Assembly (NCBI GenBank): GCA_002748285.1
Contig: PDSA01000028.1
Location: 1 to 64,000, forward strand
Length of the DNA stretch: 64,000 nt
Direction of reading: 5' to 3'
Source: Rhodobacterales bacterium
GTDB taxonomy: Bacteria > Pseudomonadota > Alphaproteobacteria > Rhodobacterales > Rhodobacteraceae
In this document: positions 1 to 9,962 of the stretch, in pieces
Layout of the letters: every line of letters starts with the position of its first letter
Numbering within the stretch: position 1 is the stretch's first letter
The notes under the pieces: generated by a model
Told to the model about the DNA's origin: nothing
Seen by the model: the letters and a program-made list of their open reading frames with translations, nothing else
The model's database searches: none
Translations under genes and position numbers: made by a program

Positions 1-1047
1 GGTGGATCGGCTGCCGCTGCATCCGCACTGGCCGCACCCGCCTATGCGAAAGGCAAAGCCAAACTGGTTATGGTAACGGCTTGGGGCCGTGGCTTGGCAG
101 GTGTGTTTGACGCCGCGCAGTATTCGGCAGACGTCATCAACGCCATGTCCGATGGCAGCCTGGAAGTCGAAGTCAAAGCCGCCGGCGAGCTGGTTGGGGC
201 GTTTGAAGTGTTCGACGCCGTGACCTCGGGTCAGGCCGATATGTATCACGCCGCAGATTACTATTTCACCGGTCAGAATCCTGCTTATCAGTATTTCACC
301 GCCGCTCCGTTCGGGATGACTCCGCAAGAGTTGTGTAACTGGTATTACAATGGCGAAGGCATGGCGCTGCATGACGAGCTGGGTCAGATCTTTGGTCTGA
401 AATCCTTCCTGGCGGGTAACACCGGGGCGCAGGCAGGCGGCTGGTATAACCGCGAAATCAACAAAGCCGAAGACTTCAACGGCCTGAAAGTGCGTATGCC
501 CGGCATGGGCGGCGAAGCTCTGGGTAAACTGGGGGCTTCGGTGCAGAACCTGCCCGGTTCGGAAGTGTATCAGGCGCTGGCTTCGGGTGCGCTGGATGGC
601 ACCGAGTGGATTGGCCCATGGGCTGATGAAAAGGCTGGTTTCCAGGAAATCACCAAATTCTACTACACCGCGGGTTTCCACGAGCCCGGCGCAGCACTCA
701 GCCTTGCGACCAACCGTGAAGTGTTCGAGGGTCTGAAGCCGGCACAGCAGAAAATCATCGAGACGGCCGCCGCAGCCACCCATCAGTGGAATCTGGCGCA
801 ATTCATGAACAACAACGGCGCGGCGCTCAGACGTTTGCAGGCCGGCGGTGTGAAGGTGCTGGAATTCCCGGATTCTGTTTGGGATGCGATGGCGGCCGCC
901 ACCAAGGAAACTCTGGACGGCCATATGGGCGATCCGATGTTTGCCAAGGTTCGCGCCAGCGTTGAGGCTTCGATGCGCAGCTCTTCGGGTTGGATCACCA
1001 AATCTGAAGGCGTATTCCGCAAGCAGCGTGACCGGATCCTGGGCTAA
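1..1047 (+). CDS. TRAP transporter substrate-binding protein, DctP family (5' partial)
   Basis: The reading frame is open from the first base, so the true start lies outside the window. The visible N-terminus is an Ala-rich stretch ending in AAPAYA, which looks like the end of a signal peptide (probably Tat type, as is common for this family). After about residue 23 the chain resembles periplasmic TRAP binding proteins of the mannitol/chloroaromatic group, including the segment GTEWIGPWADEKAGF near the middle. It should bind an organic acid in the periplasm and deliver it to the two membrane proteins encoded next. The substrate cannot be told from sequence alone. A 164-bp gap without a clear terminator separates it from the small permease gene. 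Confidence 0.9.
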   Translation, partial: GGSAAAASALAAPAYAKGKAKLVMVTAWGRGLAGVFDAAQYSADVINAMSDGSLEVEVKAAGELVGAFEVFDAVTSGQADMYHAADYYFTGQNPAYQYFTAAPFGMTPQELCNWYYNGEGMALHDELGQIFGLKSFLAGNTGAQAGGWYNREINKAEDFNGLKVRMPGMGGEALGKLGASVQNLPGSEVYQALASGALDGTEWIGPWADEKAGFQEITKFYYTAGFHEPGAALSLATNREVFEGLKPAQQKIIETAAAATHQWNLAQFMNNNGAALRRLQAGGVKVLEFPDSVWDAMAAATKETLDGHMGDPMFAKVRASVEASMRSSSGWITKSEGVFRKQRDRILG

Positions 1048-1211
1048 GCCCCATGGCGTTCTGAACGCCTGAAAACCATTTGGCAGGCCATTTTCACAAC
1101 GGATATGGCCTGCTTCTGCGGCAATAAATGGCTGGCCAACAGCCTGATATACGCATTTAGACGAACGCATCCGCCCGGATGAGGGCCGGATCAACAGGGG
1201 GATAGCGCGCA

Positions 1212-2102
1212 ATGTGGGACATAACCGTCTTGTTTTTTCACAACATTGCTATGTCATTTTACAATTTCGGATATGCGGTAACGCACCCGGACTTATGGCT
1301 GGATTGGTCGAACAAACAAGCCATTACCCGCTTTGTCTATTATGGGGGCTCCAAAGAGTTCCTGTTTGTCATCCTGACCCTGTTTTTTGTGATCACCGCG
1401 ATCGGGCTTTGGAAAAACTGCGTCATGTGGTTCTGTGTGCGCGGGCTGGAAGGCATGGCCAATGGCATCGGCCGTGTGGTGGCCTGGGCCGGTTTGCTGA
1501 TGGTGCTGCAACAGATCATTATCGTGTTCATGCAGCGCATTTTCACCGCAGCCGAGATTTCACTGGCGTTTGGCTCGTCCCTGACCCATGACATCAGCTG
1601 GTGGGCCGAAGAGCTGAAGCTCTATAACGCGATGATCGTCGCCCTGTGTGTGACTTATACCTTTGTGCAGGGCGGGCATGTGCGGGTGGATCTGGTCTAT
1701 GCCAAGGTCGGCTATCGCACCAAGAAAACCATTGATATGCTGGGGGCGCTGATCTTCATGATGCCCACTGCGGTGCTGGTATGGTTTTACGGCTGGTTTT
1801 ATCTGTGGCGGCATCTGATCGTGCCCAAACCATCGGCTTCGGACAGTCTGGAAAAGCTGATGGCCAAATCGAACTACCTGCGCTGGAATGTCGAGACCAT
1901 CGGCTTTTCGCCCAATGGCTTTAACGGCTATTTCATATTCAAGATTTTGCTGATCACCTATGCCGCGCTGGTGTTCCTGCATGGGATCGCATTTTTCTAT
2001 CGCTCTTATCTGGAACGCAAAGAGGGCATGGAAGCTGAGGGCAAATATCTGGACAGAGACAGTTTGGGGCAGGGCGAAGAAGCCTATGAGGGTACCCACT
2101 AA
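1212..2102 (+). CDS. TRAP transporter small permease, DctQ family
   Basis: This 296-residue protein has several hydrophobic segments (about 50-75, 95-125, 140-165, 175-205 and 245-270), matching the small membrane subunit of tripartite ATP-independent periplasmic transporters. It is longer than typical DctQ proteins (about 160-200 residues), as is usual for the mannitol/chloroaromatic subgroup. It forms a membrane complex with the large permease encoded 50 bp downstream. A purine-rich ribosome-binding site (AGGGGGA) precedes the ATG. The neighbours on both sides belong to the same transporter, so one operon is likely. Confidence 0.9.
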   Translation: MWDITVLFFHNIAMSFYNFGYAVTHPDLWLDWSNKQAITRFVYYGGSKEFLFVILTLFFVITAIGLWKNCVMWFCVRGLEGMANGIGRVVAWAGLLMVLQQIIIVFMQRIFTAAEISLAFGSSLTHDISWWAEELKLYNAMIVALCVTYTFVQGGHVRVDLVYAKVGYRTKKTIDMLGALIFMMPTAVLVWFYGWFYLWRHLIVPKPSASDSLEKLMAKSNYLRWNVETIGFSPNGFNGYFIFKILLITYAALVFLHGIAFFYRSYLERKEGMEAEGKYLDRDSLGQGEEAYEGTH

Positions 2103-2152
2103 CATCGCCGGCAGGGTTGGCAACAACGGGGCAAAAACGGGGAAGAGGATTT

Positions 2153-4507
2153 ATGCTTTTTGGATTAGATGGCGTCGAAATTGGCCTGATCATCATCTTT
2201 CTGTCGCTGTTTGGCGGCATTCTGTCGGGCTTTCCGGTGGCGTTTGCCATCGGTGGCGCGGCGGTGATTTCCTTTGCGATCATTGCCGGGTTGGACAGCG
2301 CCGGATTGCTGGTGCATCAGGCGATTGACACCGGCAGCGATGCTTACGAAGCCCTTGTGGCCACCGGGCTAAACCCTGAGAAAATAACGATTTTCCGAAA
2401 CCCCGATCTGCCCCGGATCGCCCATCCGGTGTTTGAACGCGGTTGGGAACATGCGATGAACACCAACGTCAGTTTCATCGTCAACCGGATGAATGAGCGG
2501 GTGCTGGCCGGGGCGTCGATTGAAACGCTGCTGGCGGTGCTGATGTTTGTGATGATGGGCATCACGCTGGAGCGCTCGAAAATCGCCAATGATCTGCTGA
2601 CCACCATGGCCCGAGTGTTTGGCCCGCTGCCCGGCGGTCTGGCGGTGTCGGTGGTGGTTGTGGGCGCGTTTCTGGCAGCCTCGACCGGGATCGTGGGGGC
2701 AACCGTTGTCACCATGGGCCTGCTGTCTTTGCCCACCATGCTACGCAACAAATACTCGCCCGAACTGGCCACCGGGGTGATTGCGGCCTCGGGCACGTTG
2801 GGGCAGATCATTCCGCCTTCGATTGTGATCGTGCTGCTGGGCACCTTGGCCGGAGACCTCTATTCCGCCGCTCAGGAAAACCGCGCCATGCTGGCGGGCT
2901 GTTCCGATGCGCTGACCTATCTGGGCCAGGCTGCGGTGGTGTCGGTGGGCACGCTGTTTCAGGCCGCGATTTTGCCGGGCATCTTGCTGGCGTTTCTGTA
3001 TGGGCTCTATGCCTTTGGCTTTGCGCTGGTCAAACCGGACAAAGCGCCACCGGTGGCATTGTCTCATAATCAGGGCGAAGCGATCGGGCGCACCGGGGCG
3101 CTGATCTGGTTTGTGGTCGCGCCGCTGGTGCTGATCGTCGGGATGTTTTTGCTGGGCAATTTCGGCATTGTCGGCAGTCAGAATACTTCGGTGGACAGCT
3201 ATTCCGATGCCTCGGCCGCGGCCTCGCTGCGCACCAATGTCTCGCCTGAATGCAAAGCCTCGATGCTTAAGCTACACGGTCAGGAAAAATGGGATCAGGC
3301 CGTGGCCGAGCAGGCGGCGATTGACGCATCCGGTGGCGCACAGGACAGCCGCAAGCTGACCGATGACGAGATGGGCAAAGCCAAAGAAGATAAAATCTTC
3401 AACGCGGCGCCGATTGGCACCGGCATTGGCATATTCTTTACCTTCATGGCGCTGATTTTGGTATTTGCCCGCGGGGTGGCCCCTTCGGCGGATCCGCGGC
3501 CTATTCTGGTCGGTCTGGCCGGGGTGGTGCTGGCCTTTATCGCCGACATTCTGTTGATCAACCCGCTGACCACGCCGGGCTGGACGGTGATTTATCTGGC
3601 CGTGCCGGCGCTGATCACCTTTTACGGTGTCAAATATGCGGTCAAACTGCTGGGCCAGAACGAGCTGCTGGCGGTGGTGTTCCCTCCGTTGATGCTGATC
3701 GTGGCGGTGCTGGGCTCCATTCTGGGCGGCATCACCAACCCGACTCCGGCGGCTGCACTTGGGGCCGGCGGGGCGATTTTGCTGGCCGCCTATCGCAAAT
3801 TGCGCGAGCAGGACAAGAACGGCAAGCTGATCATCATGGCGACTTTTGCGATTGTGATCATGATATTGGTCGGGGTGAATTTCGACCTGCGGATCAATCG
3901 CGGCACGGTGCCTCTCGAAGACTGGCTGGGCTTTTTCGTGGCCAAGGGCGCTTATCTGTTTGCCATGTTCGGCTTGCTTTATGGCTGCGTGGTGCTGTTC
4001 CAAGGCGCGGTTCTGACCCCGATTGTGCGCGAAACCGCCAAGGTTACCAGCATGGTGTTTACCATCCTGATCGGATCGCAGCTGCTCAATCTGGTGATCA
4101 TTTCCTTTGGTGGCGAGGCTTACATCCAGCAATTCCTCACCAGCTTTGACAATGAAATGAAAGTGTTTCTGATCGTGATGCTGGTGCTGTTCCTGCTGGG
4201 CTTCGTGCTGGATTTCCTCGAGATCATCTATATCGTGATCCCGATCGTGGGGCCGGTGATTTACGGCGGCACCTTTGATCCGAAATGGGTGACGATCATG
4301 ATCGCGGTGAATTTGCAGACCTCGTTCCTGACACCGCCCTTTGGCTTTGCGCTGTTCTATCTGCGCGGGGTGGCCCCGCCCGAAGTCACCACCGGCCATA
4401 TTTACCGTGGCATCGTTCCGTTTGTTCTGATCCAAGTGGTTGGGCTGGCGCTGCTGTGGAGTTTCCCCTCCGTGGTCACCATCGTACCGGCGCTGTTTGG
4501 GAATTAA
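2153..4507 (+). CDS. TRAP transporter large permease, DctM family, extended form
   Basis: The large, substrate-translocating subunit of a sodium- or proton-driven TRAP transporter. The ATG at 2153 is chosen because GGGGAAGAGG stands just before it; a TTG 36 bp upstream is open but has no such site. At 784 residues it is far longer than a standard DctM (about 430). The usual core, with a segment like ASGTLGQIIPPSIVIVLLG, is interrupted by a soluble stretch near residues 60-115 and a second, charged, non-membrane insert near 340-420 (rich in K, D and E), followed by additional membrane spans. Long DctM proteins of this kind are known in Rhodobacterales. The protein ends just before a strong terminator, closing the operon. 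Confidence 0.92.
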   Translation: MLFGLDGVEIGLIIIFLSLFGGILSGFPVAFAIGGAAVISFAIIAGLDSAGLLVHQAIDTGSDAYEALVATGLNPEKITIFRNPDLPRIAHPVFERGWEHAMNTNVSFIVNRMNERVLAGASIETLLAVLMFVMMGITLERSKIANDLLTTMARVFGPLPGGLAVSVVVVGAFLAASTGIVGATVVTMGLLSLPTMLRNKYSPELATGVIAASGTLGQIIPPSIVIVLLGTLAGDLYSAAQENRAMLAGCSDALTYLGQAAVVSVGTLFQAAILPGILLAFLYGLYAFGFALVKPDKAPPVALSHNQGEAIGRTGALIWFVVAPLVLIVGMFLLGNFGIVGSQNTSVDSYSDASAAASLRTNVSPECKASMLKLHGQEKWDQAVAEQAAIDASGGAQDSRKLTDDEMGKAKEDKIFNAAPIGTGIGIFFTFMALILVFARGVAPSADPRPILVGLAGVVLAFIADILLINPLTTPGWTVIYLAVPALITFYGVKYAVKLLGQNELLAVVFPPLMLIVAVLGSILGGITNPTPAAALGAGGAILLAAYRKLREQDKNGKLIIMATFAIVIMILVGVNFDLRINRGTVPLEDWLGFFVAKGAYLFAMFGLLYGCVVLFQGAVLTPIVRETAKVTSMVFTILIGSQLLNLVIISFGGEAYIQQFLTSFDNEMKVFLIVMLVLFLLGFVLDFLEIIYIVIPIVGPVIYGGTFDPKWVTIMIAVNLQTSFLTPPFGFALFYLRGVAPPEVTTGHIYRGIVPFVLIQVVGLALLWSFPSVVTIVPALFGN

Positions 4508-4525
4508 GCCCTGAGCTGACAAAGC

Positions 4526-4553
4526 AAAGGCCCGCTGTGATGGCGGGCCTTTT
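4526..4553 (+). terminator. Rho-independent terminator of the TRAP operon
   Basis: Ten-base arms AAAGGCCCGC and GCGGGCCTTT enclose a 7-base loop and lead into a short T-run, 18 bases after the dctM stop codon. Confidence 0.88.
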
Positions 4554-4672
4554 GATATATAGGCAGGCGATCCGATCTCTGTCCTTGCGTGCCATGCGAC
4601 CAGCAGCGCAGTGCCTTCTCAGCTTGGGCTTGGCGGATTAAAGTATCAGGATTTGACAGAGCCCCTGCCCAC

Positions 4673-5503
4673 CTATTTCGACGTCATAGTATCCGGCAAG
4701 GTGATCTGAGCGACTTGTTCGGCAATCGGTTCGATTTCCAGCGGATGAGATTCCGGGGCCAGGCTGGCCGGATCCTGAATCGGCTGCCATTCCCCACTGC
4801 GGTAAATCTCAAGTGCAGAAAATTTGGCCTTGTAATCCATCTTGGGGCTGCCCGGCACCCAATAGCCCAGATAAACATAGGGCAAACCCGCCTTACGGGC
4901 GATCTCGATATGATCCAGAATGACATAAGTGCCCAGACTGTCGCGGGTCAGCGCCGGGTCAAAAAATGAATACACCATGCTGACCCCATCATCAAAAATA
5001 TCGGTCAGACACACCGCCGCCAGCTGACTGGGCTGGTCGGGATCGGGGCTGTGTTCATATTCGATCACCCGGCTTTTGATCGGCGTTTCCTCGATCATCG
5101 CGGCAAATTCGAACACATCCATATCCGCCATGCCACCATCGGCGTGGCGATGCTCCAGATAGCGGCTGAACAGCTCATATTGCTCATCCGTGGCCCAGGG
5201 CGAGGTGATCTTGCGTTTCAGATAGGCGTTGCGCTTGATCACCCGGCGCTGGCTTTTGCGGGGCTTGAACTGGGCCACATTGATGCGGGCGGAATAGCAG
5301 GCGTTGCATTCGGCACAAGAGGGGCGATACAGCACATTCTGCGAGCGCCGAAACCCTTGTTTGGACAGCGCATCGTTTAGCCGAACCGCATGTTCACCCT
5401 GTAATGCGGTGAACAATTTACGCTCCAGCCGGCCCTCCAGATAGGGGCAGGGCTGCGGCGCAGTGACATAGAATTGCGGGACGAGGGGCAGGCTGTGGCG
5501 CAT
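4673..5503 (-). CDS. bpt: Aspartate/glutamate leucyltransferase (N-end rule)
   Basis: Leucyl-tRNA-protein transferase of the Bpt type, which adds leucine to N-terminal Asp or Glu of proteins and so marks them for ClpAP degradation. The 276-residue chain shows the family features: an N-terminal [16 protein letters not shown], a Cys-rich [14 protein letters not shown] (residues about 57-70) and a C-terminal [16 protein letters not shown]. The ATG at 5503 matches the normal N-terminus; the frame is open to 5578, but that part is not conserved-looking. The ribosome-binding site is weak. It is transcribed divergently from glnE with about 150 bp between the start codons. Confidence 0.93.
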   Translation of the reverse strand: MRHSLPLVPQFYVTAPQPCPYLEGRLERKLFTALQGEHAVRLNDALSKQGFRRSQNVLYRPSCAECNACYSARINVAQFKPRKSQRRVIKRNAYLKRKITSPWATDEQYELFSRYLEHRHADGGMADMDVFEFAAMIEETPIKSRVIEYEHSPDPDQPSQLAAVCLTDIFDDGVSMVYSFFDPALTRDSLGTYVILDHIEIARKAGLPYVYLGYWVPGSPKMDYKAKFSALEIYRSGEWQPIQDPASLAPESHPLEIEPIAEQVAQITLPDTMTSK

Positions 5504-5651
5504 CGCTCTGATGATCTCTGGTTTCTCACGGGGGCAACGATAGCAAGGCATCGCGCATTGGCCAAGCCCCTTTGGCAAAAGCCGTTAAAATCATGTGATT
5601 TATCGTGGCATAATGCTTGCCCTTTTGGGGCTTCAGGCGCATTTTACCGCC

Positions 5652-8474
5652 ATGGATTTTGCAGCACAGATAACCCGCACCCCGATTCCCTATAACCGGC
5701 AAAGAGGGGCCGAGCTGAAAGCGCTTTATGCCGCCCAGTTGCCCGGTGCCACCCCTGATCTGTTGCGCCTGATCGAGGGCACCGCCGGATGCAGCCCCTA
5801 TCTGTCGGTGCTGATGACACGTCAGCTCGATTGGCTGGTGGCAGCGTTTGACGACCCGGATGCGGCGCTTGCGCAGCTTTACGAGGCGCTGAAAGCCACG
5901 CCGCTGGATCAACTCAAACCGGCTTTGCGTCAGGCCAAGGCCAAAATCGCCGCCCTGACCGCGCTGGCTGATCTGGGTGGCATCTGGCCGTTAGAGCGTG
6001 TCACCCAAACCCTGACCGATTTTGCCGATCTGGCGGTGGATGTGGCGCTCAAGGCGCTGGTGGCGGCCGAAATTAAGCGCGGCAAGCTGCCGGGGATGGA
6101 GGCCAAAGACGTCGACACCGCTGCTGGTATGGTGGTGCTGGCGATGGGCAAGATGGGGGCGGGCGAGCTGAATTATTCCTCGGATATCGACCTGATCTGC
6201 CTGTTTGATGAAACCCGCTTTACCGATGACGATTATCACGAGGCCCGCGCCAGCTTTATCCGCACTACCCGCAAAATGGCGGCGCTGTTATCCGACATCA
6301 CCACCGATGGCTATGTGTTCCGCACCGATCTGCGGCTGCGCCCCGATCCCTCGACCACGCCGGTTTGCCTGTCGATGGATTCGGCGATGCGCTATTACGA
6401 AGGGCTGGGCCGCACCTGGGAGCGCGCCGCCCATATCAAGGCCCGCCCCTGTGCTGGAGACATCCGGGCGGGCGAGGACTATCTGAAGCAGCTTTCGCCC
6501 TTTATCTGGCGCAAACATCTGGATTTCGCGGCCATTCAGGATGCCCATGACATGCGCCTGCGCATTCGCGAGCATAAGGGGCTGGGCGGGCCGATCACGC
6601 TGGAGGGCCACAATATGAAGCTGGGCCGCGGCGGCATTCGCGAGATCGAGTTCTTTACCCAGACCCGCCAGATCATCGCCGGCGGGCGCGATCCAGACCT
6701 CAGATCACGCGAAACCGTGCCGGCGCTGCGGGCTCTGGCGCAAAAGGGCTGGATTGAGGAAAATGTTGCAGACCTGCTCATTCAGCGCTATCGCAGCCAC
6801 CGCGAAGTGGAGCACAGGTTGCAAATGGTCAATGATGCTCAGACCCACGACCTGCCCAAATCCGCCGAAGATTTCACCCGTCTGGGCTATTTCATGGGCT
6901 ATGACGACCCGGCGAAATTGCGCAACCGCCTGATGTCTGAGCTGAGCGAAGTGCATGAGCTGACCGAAAGCTTCTTTGCCCCGGAAGATCAGCAAACCAC
7001 CGACACCGCACCGCTTTCCGAGCAGGACAAGGCGATTGTCGATGGCTGGCCCAGCTATCCGGCGCTGCGCAGCAACCGGGCGGTTGAGATTTTCGAAACC
7101 CTGCGCCCGGACATCATGGCGCGGCTGCAAAAGGCGGCGCATCCGCATGAGGCTCTGGTGCAGTTTGACGGCTTTCTGGCCGGTCTGCCCGCTGGGGTGC
7201 AGCTGTTTTCGCTGTTTCAGGCCAATCCGCAGCTGATCGACCTGATCATCAGCATCTGCGCCACTGCGCCGGTGCTGGCGCGGCATTTGTCGCGGCATTC
7301 GCAGGTGCTGGATGCGGTGCTGGGGGGCGATTTCTTTGCCGACTGGCCGGGGCAGGCCGCGCTTGAGGCCGAGCTGAATGCCACCCTGAACCGCATTGAT
7401 GATTACGAGCGCAAGCTGGACGCGGCCCGGCGCTGGAAAAAGGAATGGCATTTCCGTATTGGCGTGCATCATTTGCGCGGGCTGATTGATGCCGATCAGG
7501 CCGGGCGGCAATATGCCGATCTGGCCGGGGCGTGTATCAGCGCGCTGTGGGGTCCGATCGTGGCGCATTTTGCCGCCAAACATGGCGATCTGCCCGGTCA
7601 TGGGGCGGTGGTGCTTGCGATGGGCTCGCTTGGGGCGGGGCAGCTCAATGCCACCTCTGATCTGGATCTGATCGTGATTTATGATGCTGAGGGCTCGGAC
7701 ATGTCCGATGGTCGCCGCCCGTTGCAGACCCGGCCTTATTACGCCCGACTGACTCAGGCGCTGGTCACAGCGCTGTCGGCGGCAATGTCCGAGGGGCGGC
7801 TTTACGAGGTCGATATGCGGCTGCGTCCCTCGGGGCGGGGCGGTCCGGTGGCGACGTCGCTGCAATCCTTCACCTCGTATCAGCAAAACGAAGCCTGGAC
7901 CTGGGAGCATCTGGCCATGACCCGCGCCCGCCCCATGGCTGGCAGCCCGGCGCTGCAAGATCAGATCGAAGCGTTCCGGTTGCAACTGCTGCAAGACAAA
8001 AGCGGCGGCGCAGATATCTGCAAGGATGTGGCCGATATGCGCGCCCGTCTGGCCGAGGCCAAGCCCCTGCGCAGCCCATGGGGGGCCAAGCTGGGGGCAG
8101 GCCGGATGCAGGATATCGAACTGCTCGGCCAAAGTGCTGCTCTGCTGGCCGCCGATCCGGCCCGCGCGGTGGCCGACCAACTGACGGCGGGACAGCGCAT
8201 CGGCTGGCTCAGTGCGGAACAGCACCAGACCCTGATGCAGACCTACCAGCTGCTGTGGAAGCTGCGCGAAACCAGCAAATTGCTCAGCGAAGAGACGTTG
8301 GATATGGACAAGATCGGCGAAGCGGGCCGCAGCTTTGTGTTGCGCGAATTGGGGCATGATAACGTTGAGGCGCTGCAAGCCACCATCGGAACCGCTGCCG
8401 AGGCGGCGGATCGAGTGGTCACCACGCTGTTGCAGCAACGGGTGAGCGGGCGGGGAGGCCGGAATGACTCTTAA
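5652..8474 (+). CDS. glnE: Bifunctional glutamine synthetase adenylyltransferase/deadenylase
   Basis: GlnE attaches AMP to, or removes it from, glutamine synthetase in answer to PII proteins, and so sets ammonia assimilation. The 940-residue chain has the two expected nucleotidyltransferase halves, each with a Gly-rich strand followed by a DxD pair: GELNYSSDIDL near residues 171-182 (deadenylylation half) and GQLNATSDLDL near 662-673 (adenylylation half). The ATG at 5652 begins MDFAAQITRTP, typical of alphaproteobacterial GlnE; earlier in-frame ATG codons back to 5613 are possible. The 3' end overlaps the following small gene by 11 bp, so the two are probably co-translated. Confidence 0.95.
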   Translation: MDFAAQITRTPIPYNRQRGAELKALYAAQLPGATPDLLRLIEGTAGCSPYLSVLMTRQLDWLVAAFDDPDAALAQLYEALKATPLDQLKPALRQAKAKIAALTALADLGGIWPLERVTQTLTDFADLAVDVALKALVAAEIKRGKLPGMEAKDVDTAAGMVVLAMGKMGAGELNYSSDIDLICLFDETRFTDDDYHEARASFIRTTRKMAALLSDITTDGYVFRTDLRLRPDPSTTPVCLSMDSAMRYYEGLGRTWERAAHIKARPCAGDIRAGEDYLKQLSPFIWRKHLDFAAIQDAHDMRLRIREHKGLGGPITLEGHNMKLGRGGIREIEFFTQTRQIIAGGRDPDLRSRETVPALRALAQKGWIEENVADLLIQRYRSHREVEHRLQMVNDAQTHDLPKSAEDFTRLGYFMGYDDPAKLRNRLMSELSEVHELTESFFAPEDQQTTDTAPLSEQDKAIVDGWPSYPALRSNRAVEIFETLRPDIMARLQKAAHPHEALVQFDGFLAGLPAGVQLFSLFQANPQLIDLIISICATAPVLARHLSRHSQVLDAVLGGDFFADWPGQAALEAELNATLNRIDDYERKLDAARRWKKEWHFRIGVHHLRGLIDADQAGRQYADLAGACISALWGPIVAHFAAKHGDLPGHGAVVLAMGSLGAGQLNATSDLDLIVIYDAEGSDMSDGRRPLQTRPYYARLTQALVTALSAAMSEGRLYEVDMRLRPSGRGGPVATSLQSFTSYQQNEAWTWEHLAMTRARPMAGSPALQDQIEAFRLQLLQDKSGGADICKDVADMRARLAEAKPLRSPWGAKLGAGRMQDIELLGQSAALLAADPARAVADQLTAGQRIGWLSAEQHQTLMQTYQLLWKLRETSKLLSEETLDMDKIGEAGRSFVLRELGHDNVEALQATIGTAAEAADRVVTTLLQQRVSGRGGRNDS

Positions 8475-8736
8475 CCAACTCGACCCCAGAGGGGTGATCA
8501 AGGACAGCTATGCCATTTCCGGCATCACCGAGGAACAATGCCGCTCGATTTTTCTGGATTGGGTGATCGGGTTGGCAGCGGATGCGCCCGTTCAGGAGCA
8601 GATCGCGCAATTGCTGGCCCATTATGGCGACAGCCACCCGGATCACCCGATGACCAAAACCCTGAAATCCGGTCTGGAACGCCCGGCCGAGGCCCGCCGC
8701 CGCGGTGGGCGCAACGGACGGTTGGGTCAGGGATAA
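8464..8736 (+). CDS. Small conserved-type protein downstream of glnE, unknown function
   Basis: A 90-residue protein without signal peptide or membrane segment. The body is acidic and predicted mainly helical (ITEEQCRSIFLDWVIGLA), and the last 20 residues are basic (ARRRGGRNGRLGQG). Its ATG lies inside the end of glnE, an arrangement that usually means translational coupling, so it may assist or be dosed with GlnE. I do not recognise a named domain. Confidence 0.75.
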   Translation: MTLNQLDPRGVIKDSYAISGITEEQCRSIFLDWVIGLAADAPVQEQIAQLLAHYGDSHPDHPMTKTLKSGLERPAEARRRGGRNGRLGQG

Positions 8737-8815
8737 TCGCTGCCCGGGCGGGTTTGGGCTTGCAATTTCGCGCCAAACCCTGTCAACCAGCCCGATATTA
8801 CAAAAGGAATGTGCC

Positions 8816-9938
8816 ATGACCTCTTCCCCCCAAACGCTCCCGATTGTGCGCCTGAAACCCAAGGCTGAGGCTCGCGCCATCCGCCATGGCTTTCCTTGGG
8901 TGTTCAGCGATGAAATCGTGGCTGATAGGCGCAGCAAGGCGCTGAAACCGGGCACTGTGGCGCGGCTCGAGGATTCGGGGCGCCGCGCATTGGGGGTGGT
9001 CGCGGTCAATATGGGTTCGAAAATCTGTTGCCGAATGCTGGATCGCAACCCCAATGCGCAGATTGATCAGGACTGGTTTGCAACCCGGATCAAGGCCGCC
9101 TTGGCCCATCGCGAACGGCTGTATGATGCGCCGTTTTACCGGCTGATCCATGCCGAGGCCGATGGCCTGCCCGGGGTGGTGATCGACCGTTTCGGCGATG
9201 CGGCGGTGATCCAGCCCAACGCCGCCTGGGCCGAAACCCATCTGCAAGCGCTGCTGGCCGCGCTGATGCAGGTCACCGGCGTGCAAACCGTGGTCAAAAA
9301 CGCTGCCAGCCGGGTGCGGGCGTTGGAAGGGCTGAACGAAGACACCGGGCTGCTGAGCGGCGCTCTGGACGGCCCGATTGCAGTGCCGATGAATGGCGCG
9401 ATCTATATGGCCGACCTGCTGGGCGGGCAGAAAACCGGGCTGTTTTTCGATCAGCGCCCGAACCATGCCTTTTTGCAACGTCTCAGCCGCGGGGCGCGGG
9501 TGTTGGATGTGTTTTCGCATGTGGGCGGCTTTTCGCTGGCGGCTCTGGCCGGAGGCGCCAGCAGCGCGGTGGCGATCGACAGCTCGGCCCCGGCGCTGGC
9601 GCTGGCGCGTCAGGGGGCGCAGGAAATGGGGCTGGCCGAGCGTTTTGAAACCCGCAAGGGCGATGCATTTGCGGTGCTGGAAGCGCTGGCCGAAGAGGGT
9701 AAGGAATTTGATGTTGTGGTCTGTGACCCTCCGGCCTTTGCCCCGAATAAAACCGCGCTGAAGGCGGGGCCATGCGGCGGATTTGAACAGCTTTAGAAAT
9801 TCTTCGGCACGTGGCATTGGCCGGGCCGGGCGGCGCGGCGTGCAGATTTACGCCGGAGGGGCAGGGGCCGATCACCCGCTCTTGCCGCAACTGGCGCAGA
9901 GCGGCTATCTGAAAGCGCTGTTTTTCGCGATGGATTGA
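8816..9938 (+). pseudogene. RlmI-like 23S rRNA (cytosine-C5) methyltransferase, broken by an internal deletion
   Basis: The first 318 codons encode a PUA domain (RLKPKAEARAIRHGFPWVFSDEI) and most of a Rossmann methyltransferase of the RlmI/YccW family, with FFDQRPNHAFL, VLDVFSHVGGFSLAA and the motif IV signature CDPPAFAPNKTALKAG. Straight after KAG the frame runs into a stop at 9794-9796. The true C-terminus continues in the +1 frame from 9771 as HAADLNSFR and ends KALFFAMD at 9938. The pieces total about 373 residues against about 395 in the family, so roughly 25-30 codons between motif IV and the HAADL segment, including the family's Cys-containing CSCS stretch, are missing and the frame is lost. 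The product is probably inactive, unless the assembly is wrong here. Confidence 0.85.
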
Positions 9939-9962
9939 CCCCCCGGATTTCAGGCGGATGTG

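Noticed and set aside
3272..4522. A 416-codon minus-strand frame opposite the TRAP large permease.
   Set aside because: Composition is extreme (His, Gln, Asp) and no family pattern appears.
6705..8501. A 598-codon minus-strand frame opposite glnE.
   Set aside because: Same shadow effect; the plus strand has both GlnE nucleotidyltransferase motifs.
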